A DNA stretch of 64,000 bases from FEN-987 sp964598845 (GCA_964598845.1 CAZRDM010000007.1:1-64000), one strand, 5' to 3'. Positions 33,584 through 43,530 are shown, counted from the first letter of the stretch. Notes: generated from the sequence alone by a model not told the origin. Translations and numbers: made by a program.

Positions 33584-33621
33584 TATATACGATGTGTAGA
33601 ATGGCTGGCCATCGTATATAC
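33584..33621. promoter_or_regulatory. Divergent promoter with perfect 11-bp inverted repeat
   Basis: GTATATACGAT (33584-33594) and its exact reverse complement ATCGTATATAC (33611-33621) are separated by 16 bp. The right arm also contains a 10-bp palindrome, CGTATATACG. Each arm holds a TATATA box pointing outward: the left one predicts transcription of the regulator-cdh operon from about 33560, the right one transcription of the DUF166 gene from about 33642. A dimeric regulator bound here would control both sides. Confidence 0.65.
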
Positions 33622-33676
33622 GAGCCTTGGAACCACTAATTAGCGTGCCTCGTCAAATCCTTGGTGAAGGGCTTCA

Positions 33677-34462
33677 TTGCATATCTACACAATCTACGGT
33701 CACGAGTTCGGCGAGCGAGTTCTAGGCAACCTTGCCAATGCTCCCAAATTCTGCACGGCATGTGGCCTTGCGTGCACCGAGTGCAGAGCAGACCACGCCA
33801 CGTTCGCTGCTGACATATTCGGAGTCCACAAGGTTCCTGAGATGTCCCAAGATTTCATCGACGACGCAACGGAACATTTGCCGACTACGGCTCCAAATTG
33901 CGACCTCCTTCTGGCGATAGGAATTCATTCCGACATCCTTTCAGAGTTGCCCTCACTCGTCGAGCGGTCCAAGGCGAAGGCCGTCATAGTCCCCATAGAG
34001 AATCGGAAGTGGTGCCCTCCGAGTCTTCAGAGGAATCTTCAAGCAGAGCTTAGAGAGGTGGGAGTCGAATCAGCGTTTCCGAAGCCATTCTGCGAACTGA
34101 AAGAGACAGGTCTGCGCGTCATAGATCAATTCGTGATGAGATATAAGATCGGTAGGCCCTCCTTGGAGATCCAAGTGAGGGATAACATGATAAGGAACGC
34201 CAAGGTTCTGAGAAGCGCACCCTGCGGATCAACGTGGTACGTTGCACAGCAAATCAAGTGGCATGACCTCCGAGATATGCCAGCGCTTGAGCAAGTTATC
34301 TCAAGTGCTCATCACGGCTACCCGTGTACGGCTAGTATGGAGACAGATCCAGAACTGGGCGACACAATCTTACATAAGTCTGGATACCTCATCCGCGGCG
34401 CCGTTAAGGACGCTTTGGCCAACGCCCTCTGCTATCCGCTGGTAGCAACCACAGAGCTCTAG
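33677..34462 (+). CDS. DUF166 family protein
   Basis: Matches the archaeal DUF166 family (sometimes called thymidylate synthase-like, without proof). A cysteine-rich N-terminus, FCTACGLACTEC, and further cysteines in RKWCPP, KPFCEL, SAPCGSTW and GYPCTAS could bind a metal cluster. 261 aa. It is transcribed away from the cdh operon across the shared inverted repeat, so it is probably co-regulated with CODH/ACS. Function unknown. The start codon is TTG. Confidence 0.75.
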   Translation: MHIYTIYGHEFGERVLGNLANAPKFCTACGLACTECRADHATFAADIFGVHKVPEMSQDFIDDATEHLPTTAPNCDLLLAIGIHSDILSELPSLVERSKAKAVIVPIENRKWCPPSLQRNLQAELREVGVESAFPKPFCELKETGLRVIDQFVMRYKIGRPSLEIQVRDNMIRNAKVLRSAPCGSTWYVAQQIKWHDLRDMPALEQVISSAHHGYPCTASMETDPELGDTILHKSGYLIRGAVKDALANALCYPLVATTEL

Positions 34463-34544
34463 AGACCGGCAAAGAACTTCGCAGGATTTGCTAGCTCCTT
34501 CTACGTATTGAATGCTTTGAGGCAGCTACAGTTCAAGAAAGACG

Positions 34545-34829
34545 CTAGACATGACCATAATCTAGCTGACCTGATAGCTCCTGCCAAGGGAATGTTTCGA
34601 AAGCGGTCATCGTTTCCGTGCCAACGATGTAAGGCATTCTTCGTATTCTGAAAATGACTCTCTCCACGTCGCTTGCATCCCCTTCTGCTACTACGACAAA
34701 ATCATACTGTCCGCGCACAAAATCGATTCCGACATTCAGAAGTTCTTTCAGCTCATCATAAAATTCCATTTCCTTTCCGGCCTGAACACGAATCAGGATG
34801 TATGCCTTCTGCCTACGTGATACATCCAT
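34545..34829 (-). CDS. Stand-alone Lrp/AsnC ligand-binding (RAM) domain protein
   Basis: 94 aa with the RAM fold pattern: AYILIRVQAGKEMEFYDEL, DFVRGQYDFVVVAEG, IFRIRRMPYIVGTETMTAFE. There is no DNA-binding domain, so it may sense a small molecule or pair with a full Lrp protein. It faces the DUF166 gene. Substrate unknown. Confidence 0.75.
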   Translation of the reverse strand: MDVSRRQKAYILIRVQAGKEMEFYDELKELLNVGIDFVRGQYDFVVVAEGDASDVERVIFRIRRMPYIVGTETMTAFETFPWQELSGQLDYGHV

Positions 34830-35192
34830 AGTCGTTCTCCTTCTTTCGAATGGAGCGCTGAGAACATAAGTTTCAATTTTAGGCCTCGCAAACCCGTGAT
34901 CTATGCAAGTTCAACACCGGATGCGAATAAGTCGTGTTAGAGATTCGAATGTTTCAACGAGTCAGGTGATCGGCCCTGGTCGTCCTGAACAGATCATGAA
35001 AATTCTAGGAGCAACCGAATCATTCAACCTTGTTATGGAACGTTTGATCAAGGCGGAAATTTAGCCGAGAATCGCATACAAGCCGAGCAGAATACCCGAA
35101 CAATCGATTTTAACATGAAATCATATCCGATGGGTCTCAGAGAAGCGTTCTAAGTAATAGATCACGGATGCATGAGCATGGAACAACTCAAG
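34830..35192. other. Intergenic stretch with one possible small frame
   Basis: A 47-codon ATG frame on the plus strand (34921-35064; MRISRVRDSN at the start, VMERLIKAEI at the end) is the only coding candidate. It has no recognised family and no clear promoter. The remainder shows no structure. Confidence 0.3.
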
Positions 35193-36101
35193 CTAACTGG
35201 CGTCTTGCGGGACGCCATACATTTGGTCGGGTCCTAGGATCTCTGGAAAGCGGTTGCGCAGTGCGCGACGGGCTGCGTAGCACAAGTGACATGCGTCTAC
35301 GTAGCCTTGTTCGTGAGGCAACTCGTAACGCTTCACCAGTTCGGCTGGACCAGCGGCAACCAGTGGACCAATGATGGGGTGCCTATCGGGATCGTAGGCC
35401 TTGCATATCTCTCTTAGCGAACTGTCAAAGATATTTCCCAGCGTGATGCCTTGGCAGATATGCGGATTACCTGAAGCGTCTATGTGTACGCGCCCTGGCT
35501 CGCGCAAGTTCTCGCGAGTGCATGCAGTAAATCGATCCCATGGCTGAAGCTGGACCCCGGACGTGAGCTTTTCCGCAGCGCGACCCCTGTACATCACAGC
35601 TGACTCGTCAGGTGGAAGTTGACCGACAACCAATCTCGCATTGGGTTCATTGGGATGGGAAATTGTGATGACTCCTACAGGGATGCCCAGTTGCCCTGCG
35701 GCGGCGGACGCGTTCTTTGCTTGTTGGCTAAGCTTCTGGTTGTAATGAAACAAGTCGCTGCTGACAGAGAGACCTTGAATAAGGCCTGAAAATGGCCTCA
35801 GCCATTCGATGGCGTCTTGTACGTCGGTTGCCCAATAAGCGTTCGAAACAATTCCGACTTTGAAGTCCATGTGTGCAGCCATCATAGCTCCTTGAAGCAA
35901 GATCGGGTAATACAGGAATGGCTCTCCGCCCTCAAAGTAGATCCACTCCACGGTTTCCAGAGCTTTGGCCTGCCCCAGAATTTCTCGAACGTTCTCTAAT
36001 GTCATCGTGCCGCTTTGTCGCGGGCTTCCCCAGACGAAACAGTGATCGCATTCAAAGTTACACTGATATGTCAGTAGCAAGTGCAAGCCAGACAGCTTCA
36101 T
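35193..36101 (-). CDS. Radical SAM protein with SPASM-like C-terminus
   Basis: The N-terminal cluster motif CNFECDHC (CX3CX2C) starts at residue 14, followed by a TIM-barrel with EWIYFEGGEPFLYYP. C-terminal cysteines (FTACTRENL, PHICQGITLGN, DACHLCYAAR) look like an auxiliary-cluster region. 302 aa. Such proteins modify peptides or cofactors. No precursor peptide or other partner is obvious nearby. Substrate unknown. Confidence 0.85.
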   Translation of the reverse strand: MKLSGLHLLLTYQCNFECDHCFVWGSPRQSGTMTLENVREILGQAKALETVEWIYFEGGEPFLYYPILLQGAMMAAHMDFKVGIVSNAYWATDVQDAIEWLRPFSGLIQGLSVSSDLFHYNQKLSQQAKNASAAAGQLGIPVGVITISHPNEPNARLVVGQLPPDESAVMYRGRAAEKLTSGVQLQPWDRFTACTRENLREPGRVHIDASGNPHICQGITLGNIFDSSLREICKAYDPDRHPIIGPLVAAGPAELVKRYELPHEQGYVDACHLCYAARRALRNRFPEILGPDQMYGVPQDAS

Positions 36102-36477
36102 CTGAGCCCTTCCACTAGGATTTCATAAGTCGCCACTCGTACTAGAAGATAGCTTTGAAACTACGAGCGTGCAATACCTCCCTATCACAGAAGAGGATGA
36201 CAGTAACAGACATCAAGAAATAATAAGATCCCCCACCTGCCCCAGCGAAATCACTATTGACGACGCGCCTCCTACGATCTTGCGCAGGCCAAGTGAACTC
36301 TGCCTTCTGCTCTGCTGGGTTTACTGGGCTGCGGACTGGTGCCGCCAAGGTTGACATGAAATTTCACGTATGCTCTGGCGACACCACCAAGGCGAACACA
36401 TGGGCTAACGTAGCCATTCAACTTTTGACCGATTTTCTCAGAGAAATCTCCGTCCAACATGATTTAGGTCCGTAAAG
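36102..36477. other. Intergenic stretch with a possible 39-aa frame
   Basis: An ATG frame at 36356-36475 (MKFHVCSGDTTKANTWAN at the start) ends two bases before the next gene and may be a small upstream gene; longer in-frame versions begin at 36257. No family is recognised. The rest shows nothing definite. Confidence 0.25.
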
Positions 36478-36780
36478 ATGATAGGAACATTGATCAAGGA
36501 AATTCGATTGAAACACGCGGTAGTGTGCCACCTCCGGGAGAAAGGACTCAAGGTGCGCATGGAGTCAATTAGGCTGGGTAACACTATGATCGACGGTGAA
36601 GTGGAAGGTAAGAGCTGGAGGATGGCTTTGGAGATCAAGACACCTATCGATGATCTGACAAGAGGTCTTAGTCAACTTGCGGAAGCCAAAGCCTTCGGTT
36701 ACAAGAACGTCGCCTTGGTAACATCATTTCGGGCCGCGAAACGTATTGATCCGACCATCTTCGAACAGCTGGGTTTGGTT
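36478..36780 (+). CDS. Nuclease-like protein, truncated by assembly gap
   Basis: About 101 residues are visible before the N-run. MALEIKTPIDDL followed by GLSQLAEAKAFGYKNVALVTS has the ExK and helix pattern of the PD-(D/E)XK restriction-endonuclease fold. The N-terminus is helical (LIKEIRLKHAVVCHLREKG). The 3' end is lost in the gap; one frame after it ends at 36931, another at 36939. Function cannot be given beyond a likely nuclease-type fold. Confidence 0.5.
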
Positions 36781-36880
36781 NNNNNNNNNNNNNNNNNNNN
36801 NNNNNNNNNNNNNNNNNNNNNNNNNNNNNNNNNNNNNNNNNNNNNNNNNNNNNNNNNNNNNNNNNNNNNNNNNNNNNNNN
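36781..36880. other. Assembly gap (100 N)
   Basis: Exactly 100 N inside the preceding gene. Flanking sequences do not duplicate each other. Confidence 0.98.
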
Positions 36881-36935
36881 ACATACACCTATGGAAAACG
36901 TCAAACATGCGAGAGAGTAATGCCTCTCTGAGTGT

Positions 36936-38096
36936 TTGATGTCGAGGCCCATGCGCACTGCTGTATTGGTGGCAATCGTCTTCTTGGTTTTGCTGACGTC
37001 CGTGGGATTCTTAGATCTGCATGATGGCTGGATTCACTTTGCGTCAAAGCCGCTTACCCTTGTTGCTGTAGGTGATTCCATCGGGTACAATGTTCCGATT
37101 GTCCGATTGTCCGGCTTAAAGGGCCTAATTGGTAGTGCGGACATTTTCATCTTCAATTTAGAAGGAGTTTTGAACACTTTGACGTATCCCCCTCTGAAAT
37201 GCGAGGGATTTCCTCGCTTTCAATCGATTCTGACGAGCGACGCATCTTTCGCGAAGTACATGAAGCTGGCTCCTCTAACCATTGCCAATATGGCCAATAA
37301 TCACATCCTCGATTGCGGTGCAGAAGGGATCAGAAGGACAAAGCAAGTACTGCTCAGCAACAACATCCTATCACTGGGCGCCGGGCTCGACCAAAGAGCA
37401 GCATGCGAACCTCTGATCCTCAACATCAGGGACGAGTGGATCGCCTTCGTTTCCTACAACTTCGCGATCAGTGAGCTGGTTTCGGCATCTGCTGATAGAG
37501 CAGGCGCAGCCACCTTGGCTGGCTGTCGTCACAGCTACCAACAGTTTAGGTCTGAAGGTGTGGACCTAATTGTTGCATCGATCCACTACGGATCATGGTC
37601 AAGTCAAGTCACTCCCGAGCAGGTCAGAATAGTCGACCAACTCTTCAATTCGGGAATCGATCTGGTTCTTGGACACTCTCCGCATATGCCACAAGCGATT
37701 CTTGCACGTGAGGGAAAGCTGGTCTTCTTCAGTCTCGGCAACTTCATTTTCAGACCAGATTACAGGATGCCCACATTGGCATACACTTCCATCGTTCCGC
37801 GAATCACCTACTTCGAGAATCGGATAGACGTCATCTTACATCCTATCCTAATTGATGAGTACGGAATACCTCGCTCAGACTCCAGTAGCCAAACCATTGA
37901 AAGGATTACCAAAGCCTCGACGGGCTTCAACACGTACCTAGTCGTGCAGGACAATGTCGGTTATCTATCAATAACGCGAGGATCCACTGACATCTCACAT
38001 ACTGCGGAGACCATCCAACCGCTCCAGAACAAGGCGCTCTCCCTCCACATTCGTAGCACATGGAATGAAGTGAAAGGTTCCCTAAGGCCGGATTGA
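36936..38096 (+). CDS. CapA-like (PGA_cap) metallophosphatase-family protein
   Basis: An N-terminal membrane anchor or signal (LVAIVFLVLLTSVGFLDL) precedes a CapA/PgsA domain: VAVGDSIGYNV, FNLEGVLN, ANMANNHILDCGAEGI, SIHYGSWSSQVTPEQ, LVLGHSPHMPQAI and LVFFSLGNFIF. The Asp/Asn/His residues in these motifs are those of the calcineurin-like fold. Bacterial relatives take part in poly-gamma-glutamate capsule formation; in archaea the role is unclear. Probably on the outer face of the membrane. No capB/capC genes are nearby. Confidence 0.85.
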   Translation: MMSRPMRTAVLVAIVFLVLLTSVGFLDLHDGWIHFASKPLTLVAVGDSIGYNVPIVRLSGLKGLIGSADIFIFNLEGVLNTLTYPPLKCEGFPRFQSILTSDASFAKYMKLAPLTIANMANNHILDCGAEGIRRTKQVLLSNNILSLGAGLDQRAACEPLILNIRDEWIAFVSYNFAISELVSASADRAGAATLAGCRHSYQQFRSEGVDLIVASIHYGSWSSQVTPEQVRIVDQLFNSGIDLVLGHSPHMPQAILAREGKLVFFSLGNFIFRPDYRMPTLAYTSIVPRITYFENRIDVILHPILIDEYGIPRSDSSSQTIERITKASTGFNTYLVVQDNVGYLSITRGSTDISHTAETIQPLQNKALSLHIRSTWNEVKGSLRPD

Positions 38097-38246
38097 ATCC
38101 GCAAAGTGGACGCTTCATTCTGGGTCACAGATCTTGCCGTGAATCTGTGAAAGCAGGTAACTGAGCAGATGTCAGACAGACCCTTTCTCAGAGAATCGGA
38201 GGTCCCTAGCCTGACCACTTCGCGAGACTCTGAACCTAAGGTTTGA

Positions 38247-38320
38247 AGCGTGGGACGGGATTTGAACCCGCATGAAACCGCTCTGCAGGCGGTTGCCTAA
38301 CCTGGCTCGGCTACCCACGC
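38247..38320 (-). tRNA. tRNA-Cys (GCA)
   Basis: The minus strand folds into a complete cloverleaf: acceptor GCGTGGG/CCCACGC, D stem GCC/GGC, anticodon stem ACCGC/GCGGT around loop CTGCAGA (anticodon GCA), T arm GCGGG-TTCAAAT-CCCGT. The discriminator base is U, as expected for cysteine. CCA is not encoded. No intron. Confidence 0.95.
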
Positions 38321-38649
38321 ACTTAAGGAGAAGATAGCCTACGCTTGATGAGACTACACCCGCACTTGCCGAAAAATCGCTTGCCCGAGGTTCGGTGGTA
38401 CTCGTGAGAGAATTAGCCGCTAACCGCGATGACAGCTCTGCAAACGTCGTCACCTAGCAACTACTACTTCTCCTCTGAAGCACGTAGCCCTGCGCACGTT
38501 CCTTAAATTCCCATCGTCTTGGAGCTTTCTGATGATGATCGAGAGGATTACTAACCAATCATCTTACGAGATTTGGAGCGGACCAGAGCCCAAGCTTTTG
38601 ATATCCCAAAAAAATTGCGCGCACCCGCAATGCAAAGATATCGGTCACA
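38321..38649. other. Intergenic stretch
   Basis: Between the tRNA-Cys and the MFS gene. No open frame with coding character, repeat or clear promoter is seen. Confidence 0.4.
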
Positions 38650-39879
38650 ATGCCTCTATTGAAGCGGTGCCCGCTTACGATCCGACAGCGGACGAGCCTC
38701 CCTGGTCTTTGTGCCTTCGTCTTCGTCCTATTGTTCTCAGTGGCTGTGGTAACCCCTGTTGTGCCACTCTACGCTTCGAGCCTTGGTGCGTCGTGGACCG
38801 AAATTGGTCTGATGGGGACCAGCTATGGCACAACCGCGATGCTCCTAGCTCTTGTCTCAGGAAAGATCTCTGACAGACTTGGCAGAAAGCCTCTTCTGCT
38901 TGGTAGCGCAACGCTAGGCGCCCTTGCTGCGTTACTATACTTAGTTACGGGGGCGGTGTGGCAACTCATTGCTGTTAGAATCCTTGAGGGCGTTGCATGG
39001 GCTTTTTTCTGGCCCGCAGTCGAAGCAGTTGCGACAGAGATCGTGGAGCCGATCAAGGCTGGGCGAGCGATGGGTATGGTCACAGCCTCCTATGGTATTG
39101 CTTTCGCCTCAGGCTCCTTGGTTGGCGGTTCGATCGTTGACATCATGGGTTTCGCGCAGACTTTCGCTTCCTACCTCGGGCTCTCCGTAGTATCAGTCCT
39201 AGCCGCCTTGTACTTCCTTCACGAAACCCGACCACAGAAACCTCAGCACGTCGCCCATGGCTCAGAAAATGATGTCAGTTCAAGTATGCAGAGGTCAGAG
39301 ACATTATTGCTCGCCTACTTCTTGGGTGGCACGTATACCTTTGGCTTAGGAATTGTGCTCAGTCTGTTCTCTGTTTTCGCGAAGAATCTAGGCGTAGCTC
39401 TTGTCTTGATAGGAGTTCTTTTCGGGATATTTTGGTTGGGAAGGATCATCGGATCATTTGAGGTCGGACGCCTCTGCGATCGGTATGGTAGGAAACCTTT
39501 CGCAACTGCGGGAATGACTGGCTCTGCACTGGGCTTCGCTCTTGTGGCTGCTTCCACGCGTATGGAGCTACTCCTGGTAGCCGTTGCAGTCTTGGGTGTC
39601 AGCCTCGGAGCCCTGTTCCCCACGAGTATCGCTCTGATCTCCGACAGTGTACATCAATCTAAGCGTGGTTACGCCATGGGCATCTTCGAGACAGCTTGCG
39701 CCGCTGGCTTCATGTTGGCCTCAACATTCGGAGGCTACCTAGCCGACCTCTACTCCCCGCGAACTCCGTATGTCCTCGCAACAATCACGAGTGTGGCGTC
39801 CGCGGTCATCCTATCATGGAAACTTAGGGAATCAAAGACCCTGTTGCCATCAAGACATGAGCTTAGCACCGCGGCCTGA
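38650..39879 (+). CDS. Major facilitator superfamily transporter
   Basis: 409 aa with about twelve hydrophobic segments. The MFS loop motif after helix 2 is clear (GKISDRLGRKPLLL) and is repeated in the second half (GRLCDRYGRKPFAT). This resembles drug/multi-solute exporters of the DHA type. It stands alone; substrate unknown. Confidence 0.88.
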   Translation: MPLLKRCPLTIRQRTSLPGLCAFVFVLLFSVAVVTPVVPLYASSLGASWTEIGLMGTSYGTTAMLLALVSGKISDRLGRKPLLLGSATLGALAALLYLVTGAVWQLIAVRILEGVAWAFFWPAVEAVATEIVEPIKAGRAMGMVTASYGIAFASGSLVGGSIVDIMGFAQTFASYLGLSVVSVLAALYFLHETRPQKPQHVAHGSENDVSSSMQRSETLLLAYFLGGTYTFGLGIVLSLFSVFAKNLGVALVLIGVLFGIFWLGRIIGSFEVGRLCDRYGRKPFATAGMTGSALGFALVAASTRMELLLVAVAVLGVSLGALFPTSIALISDSVHQSKRGYAMGIFETACAAGFMLASTFGGYLADLYSPRTPYVLATITSVASAVILSWKLRESKTLLPSRHELSTAA

Positions 39880-39975
39880 CAGTCTGAGAGTCAGACAGCG
39901 CTATTTGTTAAGCGAAGAAAAAACCTGAGGTGCTCTTGTGTCTGGATCACCGAGAAATCTATGGAACGGACATTC

Positions 39976-40641
39976 TCATTTGATAGCGACTACCTTCCAG
40001 TAGCGGTGTATCCGTCCCTCCACCCCGCTCTGAATTGTGTCTATGTTCACGTTCCTGAAGGCCGTTAGGTACTTCGAGACTTCTTCCCTTGTAGAGAAAT
40101 GGTGTATCTCCTTGAAATGCCTCTCTTCGAAATCCTCCCAGACTCTGAACGTTCCCTCTTCGATCTTTTGGCCTAGACCATACCTATAGTCTTCTAACGA
40201 GAGAAGATTCGTCAAGAACAAGCCACCGTTCTTGAGTACCCTGTGAACCTCTTGTACTGTTCTCTCAAGATCCTTCCCAACAGAATGGTGTATGACGCTA
40301 ACACTAACCACAGCGTCAAGGCATCGACCCGCGAAAGGTAGGTTTGTCATGGATGCATGTACGAGTGCCACCTTCGCAGTTTTCTCCATATGAGACTGCG
40401 CTCTAGTCACTCTCAATGCGTTTCGCGAAAGATCAACTCCCACAACGTCGAAGTCATTCTTGGCCAAGCAAATGCAATGCCTACCAAGGCCGCATCCCAG
40501 ATCGAGAACAACCATAGCGCCATGCTGCTTGAGAAGCGGCAGCGCCTCGACCACAAATGGTACCGGCTTCTTCAGCCTTTCAGGTATCTGTTCTAGAGCG
40601 GAATAATATCCATCCCAAACCTCATTCAAATGTGGCAGCAT
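39976..40641 (-). CDS. SAM-dependent methyltransferase, class I
   Basis: 221 aa with motif I VVLDLGCGLGRHCICLAK, VVGVDLSRNALRVTR, VHASMTNLPFAGRCLDAVVS and VIHHSVGKDLERTVQEVHRVLKNGG. These are the SAM-binding motifs of UbiE/COQ5-like methyltransferases. The substrate is not evident. Confidence 0.85.
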   Translation of the reverse strand: MLPHLNEVWDGYYSALEQIPERLKKPVPFVVEALPLLKQHGAMVVLDLGCGLGRHCICLAKNDFDVVGVDLSRNALRVTRAQSHMEKTAKVALVHASMTNLPFAGRCLDAVVSVSVIHHSVGKDLERTVQEVHRVLKNGGLFLTNLLSLEDYRYGLGQKIEEGTFRVWEDFEERHFKEIHHFSTREEVSKYLTAFRNVNIDTIQSGVEGRIHRYWKVVAIK

Positions 40642-41052
40642 CCTTCGCAGTTCATGCTCAGTTCATTCCCCCTGGCGCTAGGCACCCGTGCATCCGACTC
40701 CTGCGCTTGCATCTTTAAGAAAAAGGTAGTCGTCACGTTGAATGAGTCTTCCGAATGCGAAAGCGCAGAACGATACAGGTAGACTCTCCCTTCTCGGTTT
40801 GAGGATACTCGAAAGCACGGAGAGAAAACTGTTGCCAGTTTCCTGCGAGAAAGATCCTCATCTTCTTGAAAACGACTTTGCACCAAAGAGCTTTGCGCTC
40901 CTCAACTCTGGTGGTGAGACAGCTGGTGAATCCATTTGATACGCAGGATGGATGGAGAGCTGATGAATCATCGCCTTTGAAGAGAAGAACAGCAGCACTG
41001 CACGAGTACGTAAATAGATCATGTTTCCTAGCGGATCAAGCCAAGACTTGAA
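40642..41052. other. Intergenic stretch
   Basis: Three frames of 61-86 codons cross this region, on both strands, but none has a recognisable fold, good start context or conserved pattern. No repeat or RNA structure is seen. Confidence 0.35.
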
Positions 41053-41916
41053 GTGGATTCGAAAGTGAACTTGATATTTCTTGGAACAGGCGGCGCGACT
41101 ATCACGCCAAGACCTGGGTGCAAGTGTCGGGTTTGCTCGTTAGCTCGCTTGCGTGGTGTGCCCTATTCGAGGCTGGGTCCGGCGCTCTTCGTTCAGGAGT
41201 TGAATGGTCTCTTTGATACTCCAGAAGAGATTGCTGTGGAACTAGAAAGAAACGAGATCGGAACAGTTGACAATGCCTTCTACACGCACTGGCATCCGGA
41301 TCATACAAGTGGTATGCGAGTCTTCGAGCAGCTGAATCTCGACATCTCTTTCAAGAATCGAACTTGGGCGAAGAAGACCACAACAGTACATCTTCCTCCG
41401 AAGGTTGAGGACGACTTCAGAAGCTATCTCGGACTGATGGAACGCCTCTCTCATTTGGAAGAAATGAACTTGATCGCTCTTCGGAGAATCGGAGAGAGAC
41501 AGGTGATTGAAATTAACGGCGTCCTTCTTCAGTGCTGGCAAATGGCAAACCCTTCTCTGTACGCATACCTGATGGAGGAGAAGGGGAGGAAGGTGCTCTT
41601 GGCTTTAGACGACACCTTCCGCTGGGTTCCCCCCGAAGATGTTCGAAACGTTGATCTAGCAGTTCTCGAAGCAGGTTGGTTCGAACGAGCTCCAGACGGG
41701 ACGCTTCTGATCGGCGCGGATAACCCCATCAGAAGAACTGAGGCCCCTTTCGAAGAAACCCTCGAGAAGGTCCGTCTCATAGGGGCTGGAAGGACGGTTC
41801 TAACCCACATCGAAGAGATCTTTCAACGGACGTACGATGACTTGAAGGAACTCGAGAAGCAGTATGCCCACCTACGCCTCAGCTTCGCATATGATGGTCT
41901 CACTATCCAAATCTAG
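41053..41916 (+). CDS. PhnP-like metallo-beta-lactamase-fold hydrolase
   Basis: FLGTGGATITPRPGCKCRVCS at the start includes the extra zinc-binding cysteines of PhnP-type phosphodiesterases; the catalytic metal motif is YTHWHPDHTSGMR near residue 76. Later metal ligands occur in LLALDDTF and TVLTHIEEIF. The start is GTG. PhnP acts on cyclic phosphodiesters, but no phosphonate genes are here, so the substrate is unknown. Confidence 0.82.
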   Translation: MDSKVNLIFLGTGGATITPRPGCKCRVCSLARLRGVPYSRLGPALFVQELNGLFDTPEEIAVELERNEIGTVDNAFYTHWHPDHTSGMRVFEQLNLDISFKNRTWAKKTTTVHLPPKVEDDFRSYLGLMERLSHLEEMNLIALRRIGERQVIEINGVLLQCWQMANPSLYAYLMEEKGRKVLLALDDTFRWVPPEDVRNVDLAVLEAGWFERAPDGTLLIGADNPIRRTEAPFEETLEKVRLIGAGRTVLTHIEEIFQRTYDDLKELEKQYAHLRLSFAYDGLTIQI

Positions 41917-42030
41917 GCGTGGTCAGCAGCGCTGGACTTTCTAAGGCCGTTCTGATTCAATCTCCGACCTCATGTATTTTCTGCCAGAACTTTCTTAGAG
42001 TAAACCGCTCTGAGTTCGGACCATTTTGTT

Positions 42031-42825
42031 TCAGTTCTTCTTGCATACTACATGGATGTGTCTGCTTAGGGGAACGCAATCCAATAGTTCGCTTAATCTC
42101 ATCTCTAGACTTTCCAATATCTCTGTATCTTTCGGAAGTTCTGGCAAATAGTCCGAGATGATTCTCACTCCCTTTATGACGAGAACCTTGAATCCTGCCG
42201 CTACACAAAAGCTCACGATTTCCTCTTTCGTGAACGTTCTAATCAGAGGAATGCCTGCTGGGGATTGAAGAAAGATTTCAGTTTGAAGTATCCTTTGCGC
42301 CTCGGAAAAATCGGCCCTCAAGGCCTCCCTGATAATGTGAAAGCCCTTGTTGGCAACTGTCAACGACAGTATTCCCCCTTTCACCAGAACCCTGACGAAC
42401 TCACGGAGAGTCTTCAGCGGTTCCGCGTACCCGAAAGCGAGATGGCAGAGGATTGCGTCGAAACACCCGTCGTGAAAACAGAGTTGGTCCATGCTTCCTT
42501 GAACGATATTGACTCTTTGAAGTACATCGTTTTTCCGAGCATTTTCTATCGCTTTGTTAAGCATCCTCGGGGAAATATCGAGGATTACAACCATATGACC
42601 CCTCTTCGCGAAGGGAATGGAATAGAAGCCTGTGCCCCCGGCCACGTCTAGAATTCTCTTTGGTTTTCCAAGAAACATGCTTTCGAGTGTGGAGAAAATT
42701 ATCTGGTTCCTTATCTTGGCTTCAATGCCTGAGTGATATCTTTCATCATATTCTCCAGCAATTAGATCATAATGCTTCATCAATTCATCCAGTTTCGCGC
42801 TCATTGTACCAGATGAACCTTCCAC
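42031..42825 (-). CDS. SAM-dependent methyltransferase, class I
   Basis: 264 aa; motif I RILDVAGGTGFYSIPFAKRG, VVILDISPRMLNKA, QGSMDQLCFHDGCFDAILCHLAFGYAEPLKTL and VLVKGGILSLTVANKG. It resembles the UbiE/methyltransferase type 11 group. Stand-alone; substrate unknown. Confidence 0.85.
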   Translation of the reverse strand: MEGSSGTMSAKLDELMKHYDLIAGEYDERYHSGIEAKIRNQIIFSTLESMFLGKPKRILDVAGGTGFYSIPFAKRGHMVVILDISPRMLNKAIENARKNDVLQRVNIVQGSMDQLCFHDGCFDAILCHLAFGYAEPLKTLREFVRVLVKGGILSLTVANKGFHIIREALRADFSEAQRILQTEIFLQSPAGIPLIRTFTKEEIVSFCVAAGFKVLVIKGVRIISDYLPELPKDTEILESLEMRLSELLDCVPLSRHIHVVCKKN

Positions 42826-43014
42826 ACGGATTGCTCAGCGCTTGAAAGCACTCTAATAGGATTTGGGCTCTCCGCTAATCAGCACAATCTTGTCGACGTT
42901 TGATTTCTGGTTCCCAAACCTCATGCAGTTTTGCCGACCCGACTCGAATCATGTCGCTTACGGACTTGGAAAGCTTAATTCGCTTTCAACTATAGAATGC
43001 AGCAATGATCTGAT

Positions 43015-43530
43015 TTGGAGTTCTTCGACATTTTAGGCCGGAGACATTCAGTCCGCTGCTACAGCTCGAAGGCCGTGGAGGATAACAAGCTGACCCGAAT
43101 CTTCCAAGCTGCCAATATGGCTCCTTCGGCAGGTAACCTTCAGGCATACGAAGTCTATGTAGTAGGAGGCCAGAATAAGAGAGATGCCTTGGCGAGGGCC
43201 GCGCTTGGCCAGGATTTCATTAGGGAAGCACCAGTGTGCCTCGTCTTCTGCGCGAATCCAGCACGATCTGCTTTCAGGTACGGAAGCCGAGGTGTCCAGC
43301 TGTATTGCATTCAGGACGCCACCATAGCTGCCACTTTCGCAATGTTGGCGGCGGTCGACCAAGGTCTAGCAACGGTTTGGGTTGGAGCCTTCGATGAAGA
43401 AATGGTACGGTCTGTTGTTGGGGTGAAATCAGTTCGCCCTGTGGCCTTGCTACCTATTGGCTATGCCGCTGAGCGGCCTGAGCCTATGGGTAGACGAGCT
43501 GTCGAGGATGTTTTTCATCAGGTGAAATAA
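43015..43530 (+). CDS. Nitroreductase-family flavoprotein
   Basis: 171 aa with the family N-terminus ILGRRHSVRCYSSKAVEDNKLTRIFQAANMAPSAGNLQ (read in parts) and the central DATIAATFAMLAAVDQGLATVWVGAFDEE. FMN-dependent reduction of nitro, quinone or similar compounds is usual; physiological roles vary. The start is TTG. Confidence 0.88.
   Translation: MEFFDILGRRHSVRCYSSKAVEDNKLTRIFQAANMAPSAGNLQAYEVYVVGGQNKRDALARAALGQDFIREAPVCLVFCANPARSAFRYGSRGVQLYCIQDATIAATFAMLAAVDQGLATVWVGAFDEEMVRSVVGVKSVRPVALLPIGYAAERPEPMGRRAVEDVFHQVK

Noticed and set aside
40626..41051. Three overlapping short frames on both strands
   Set aside because: No conserved motif, ribosome site or promoter supports any of them.
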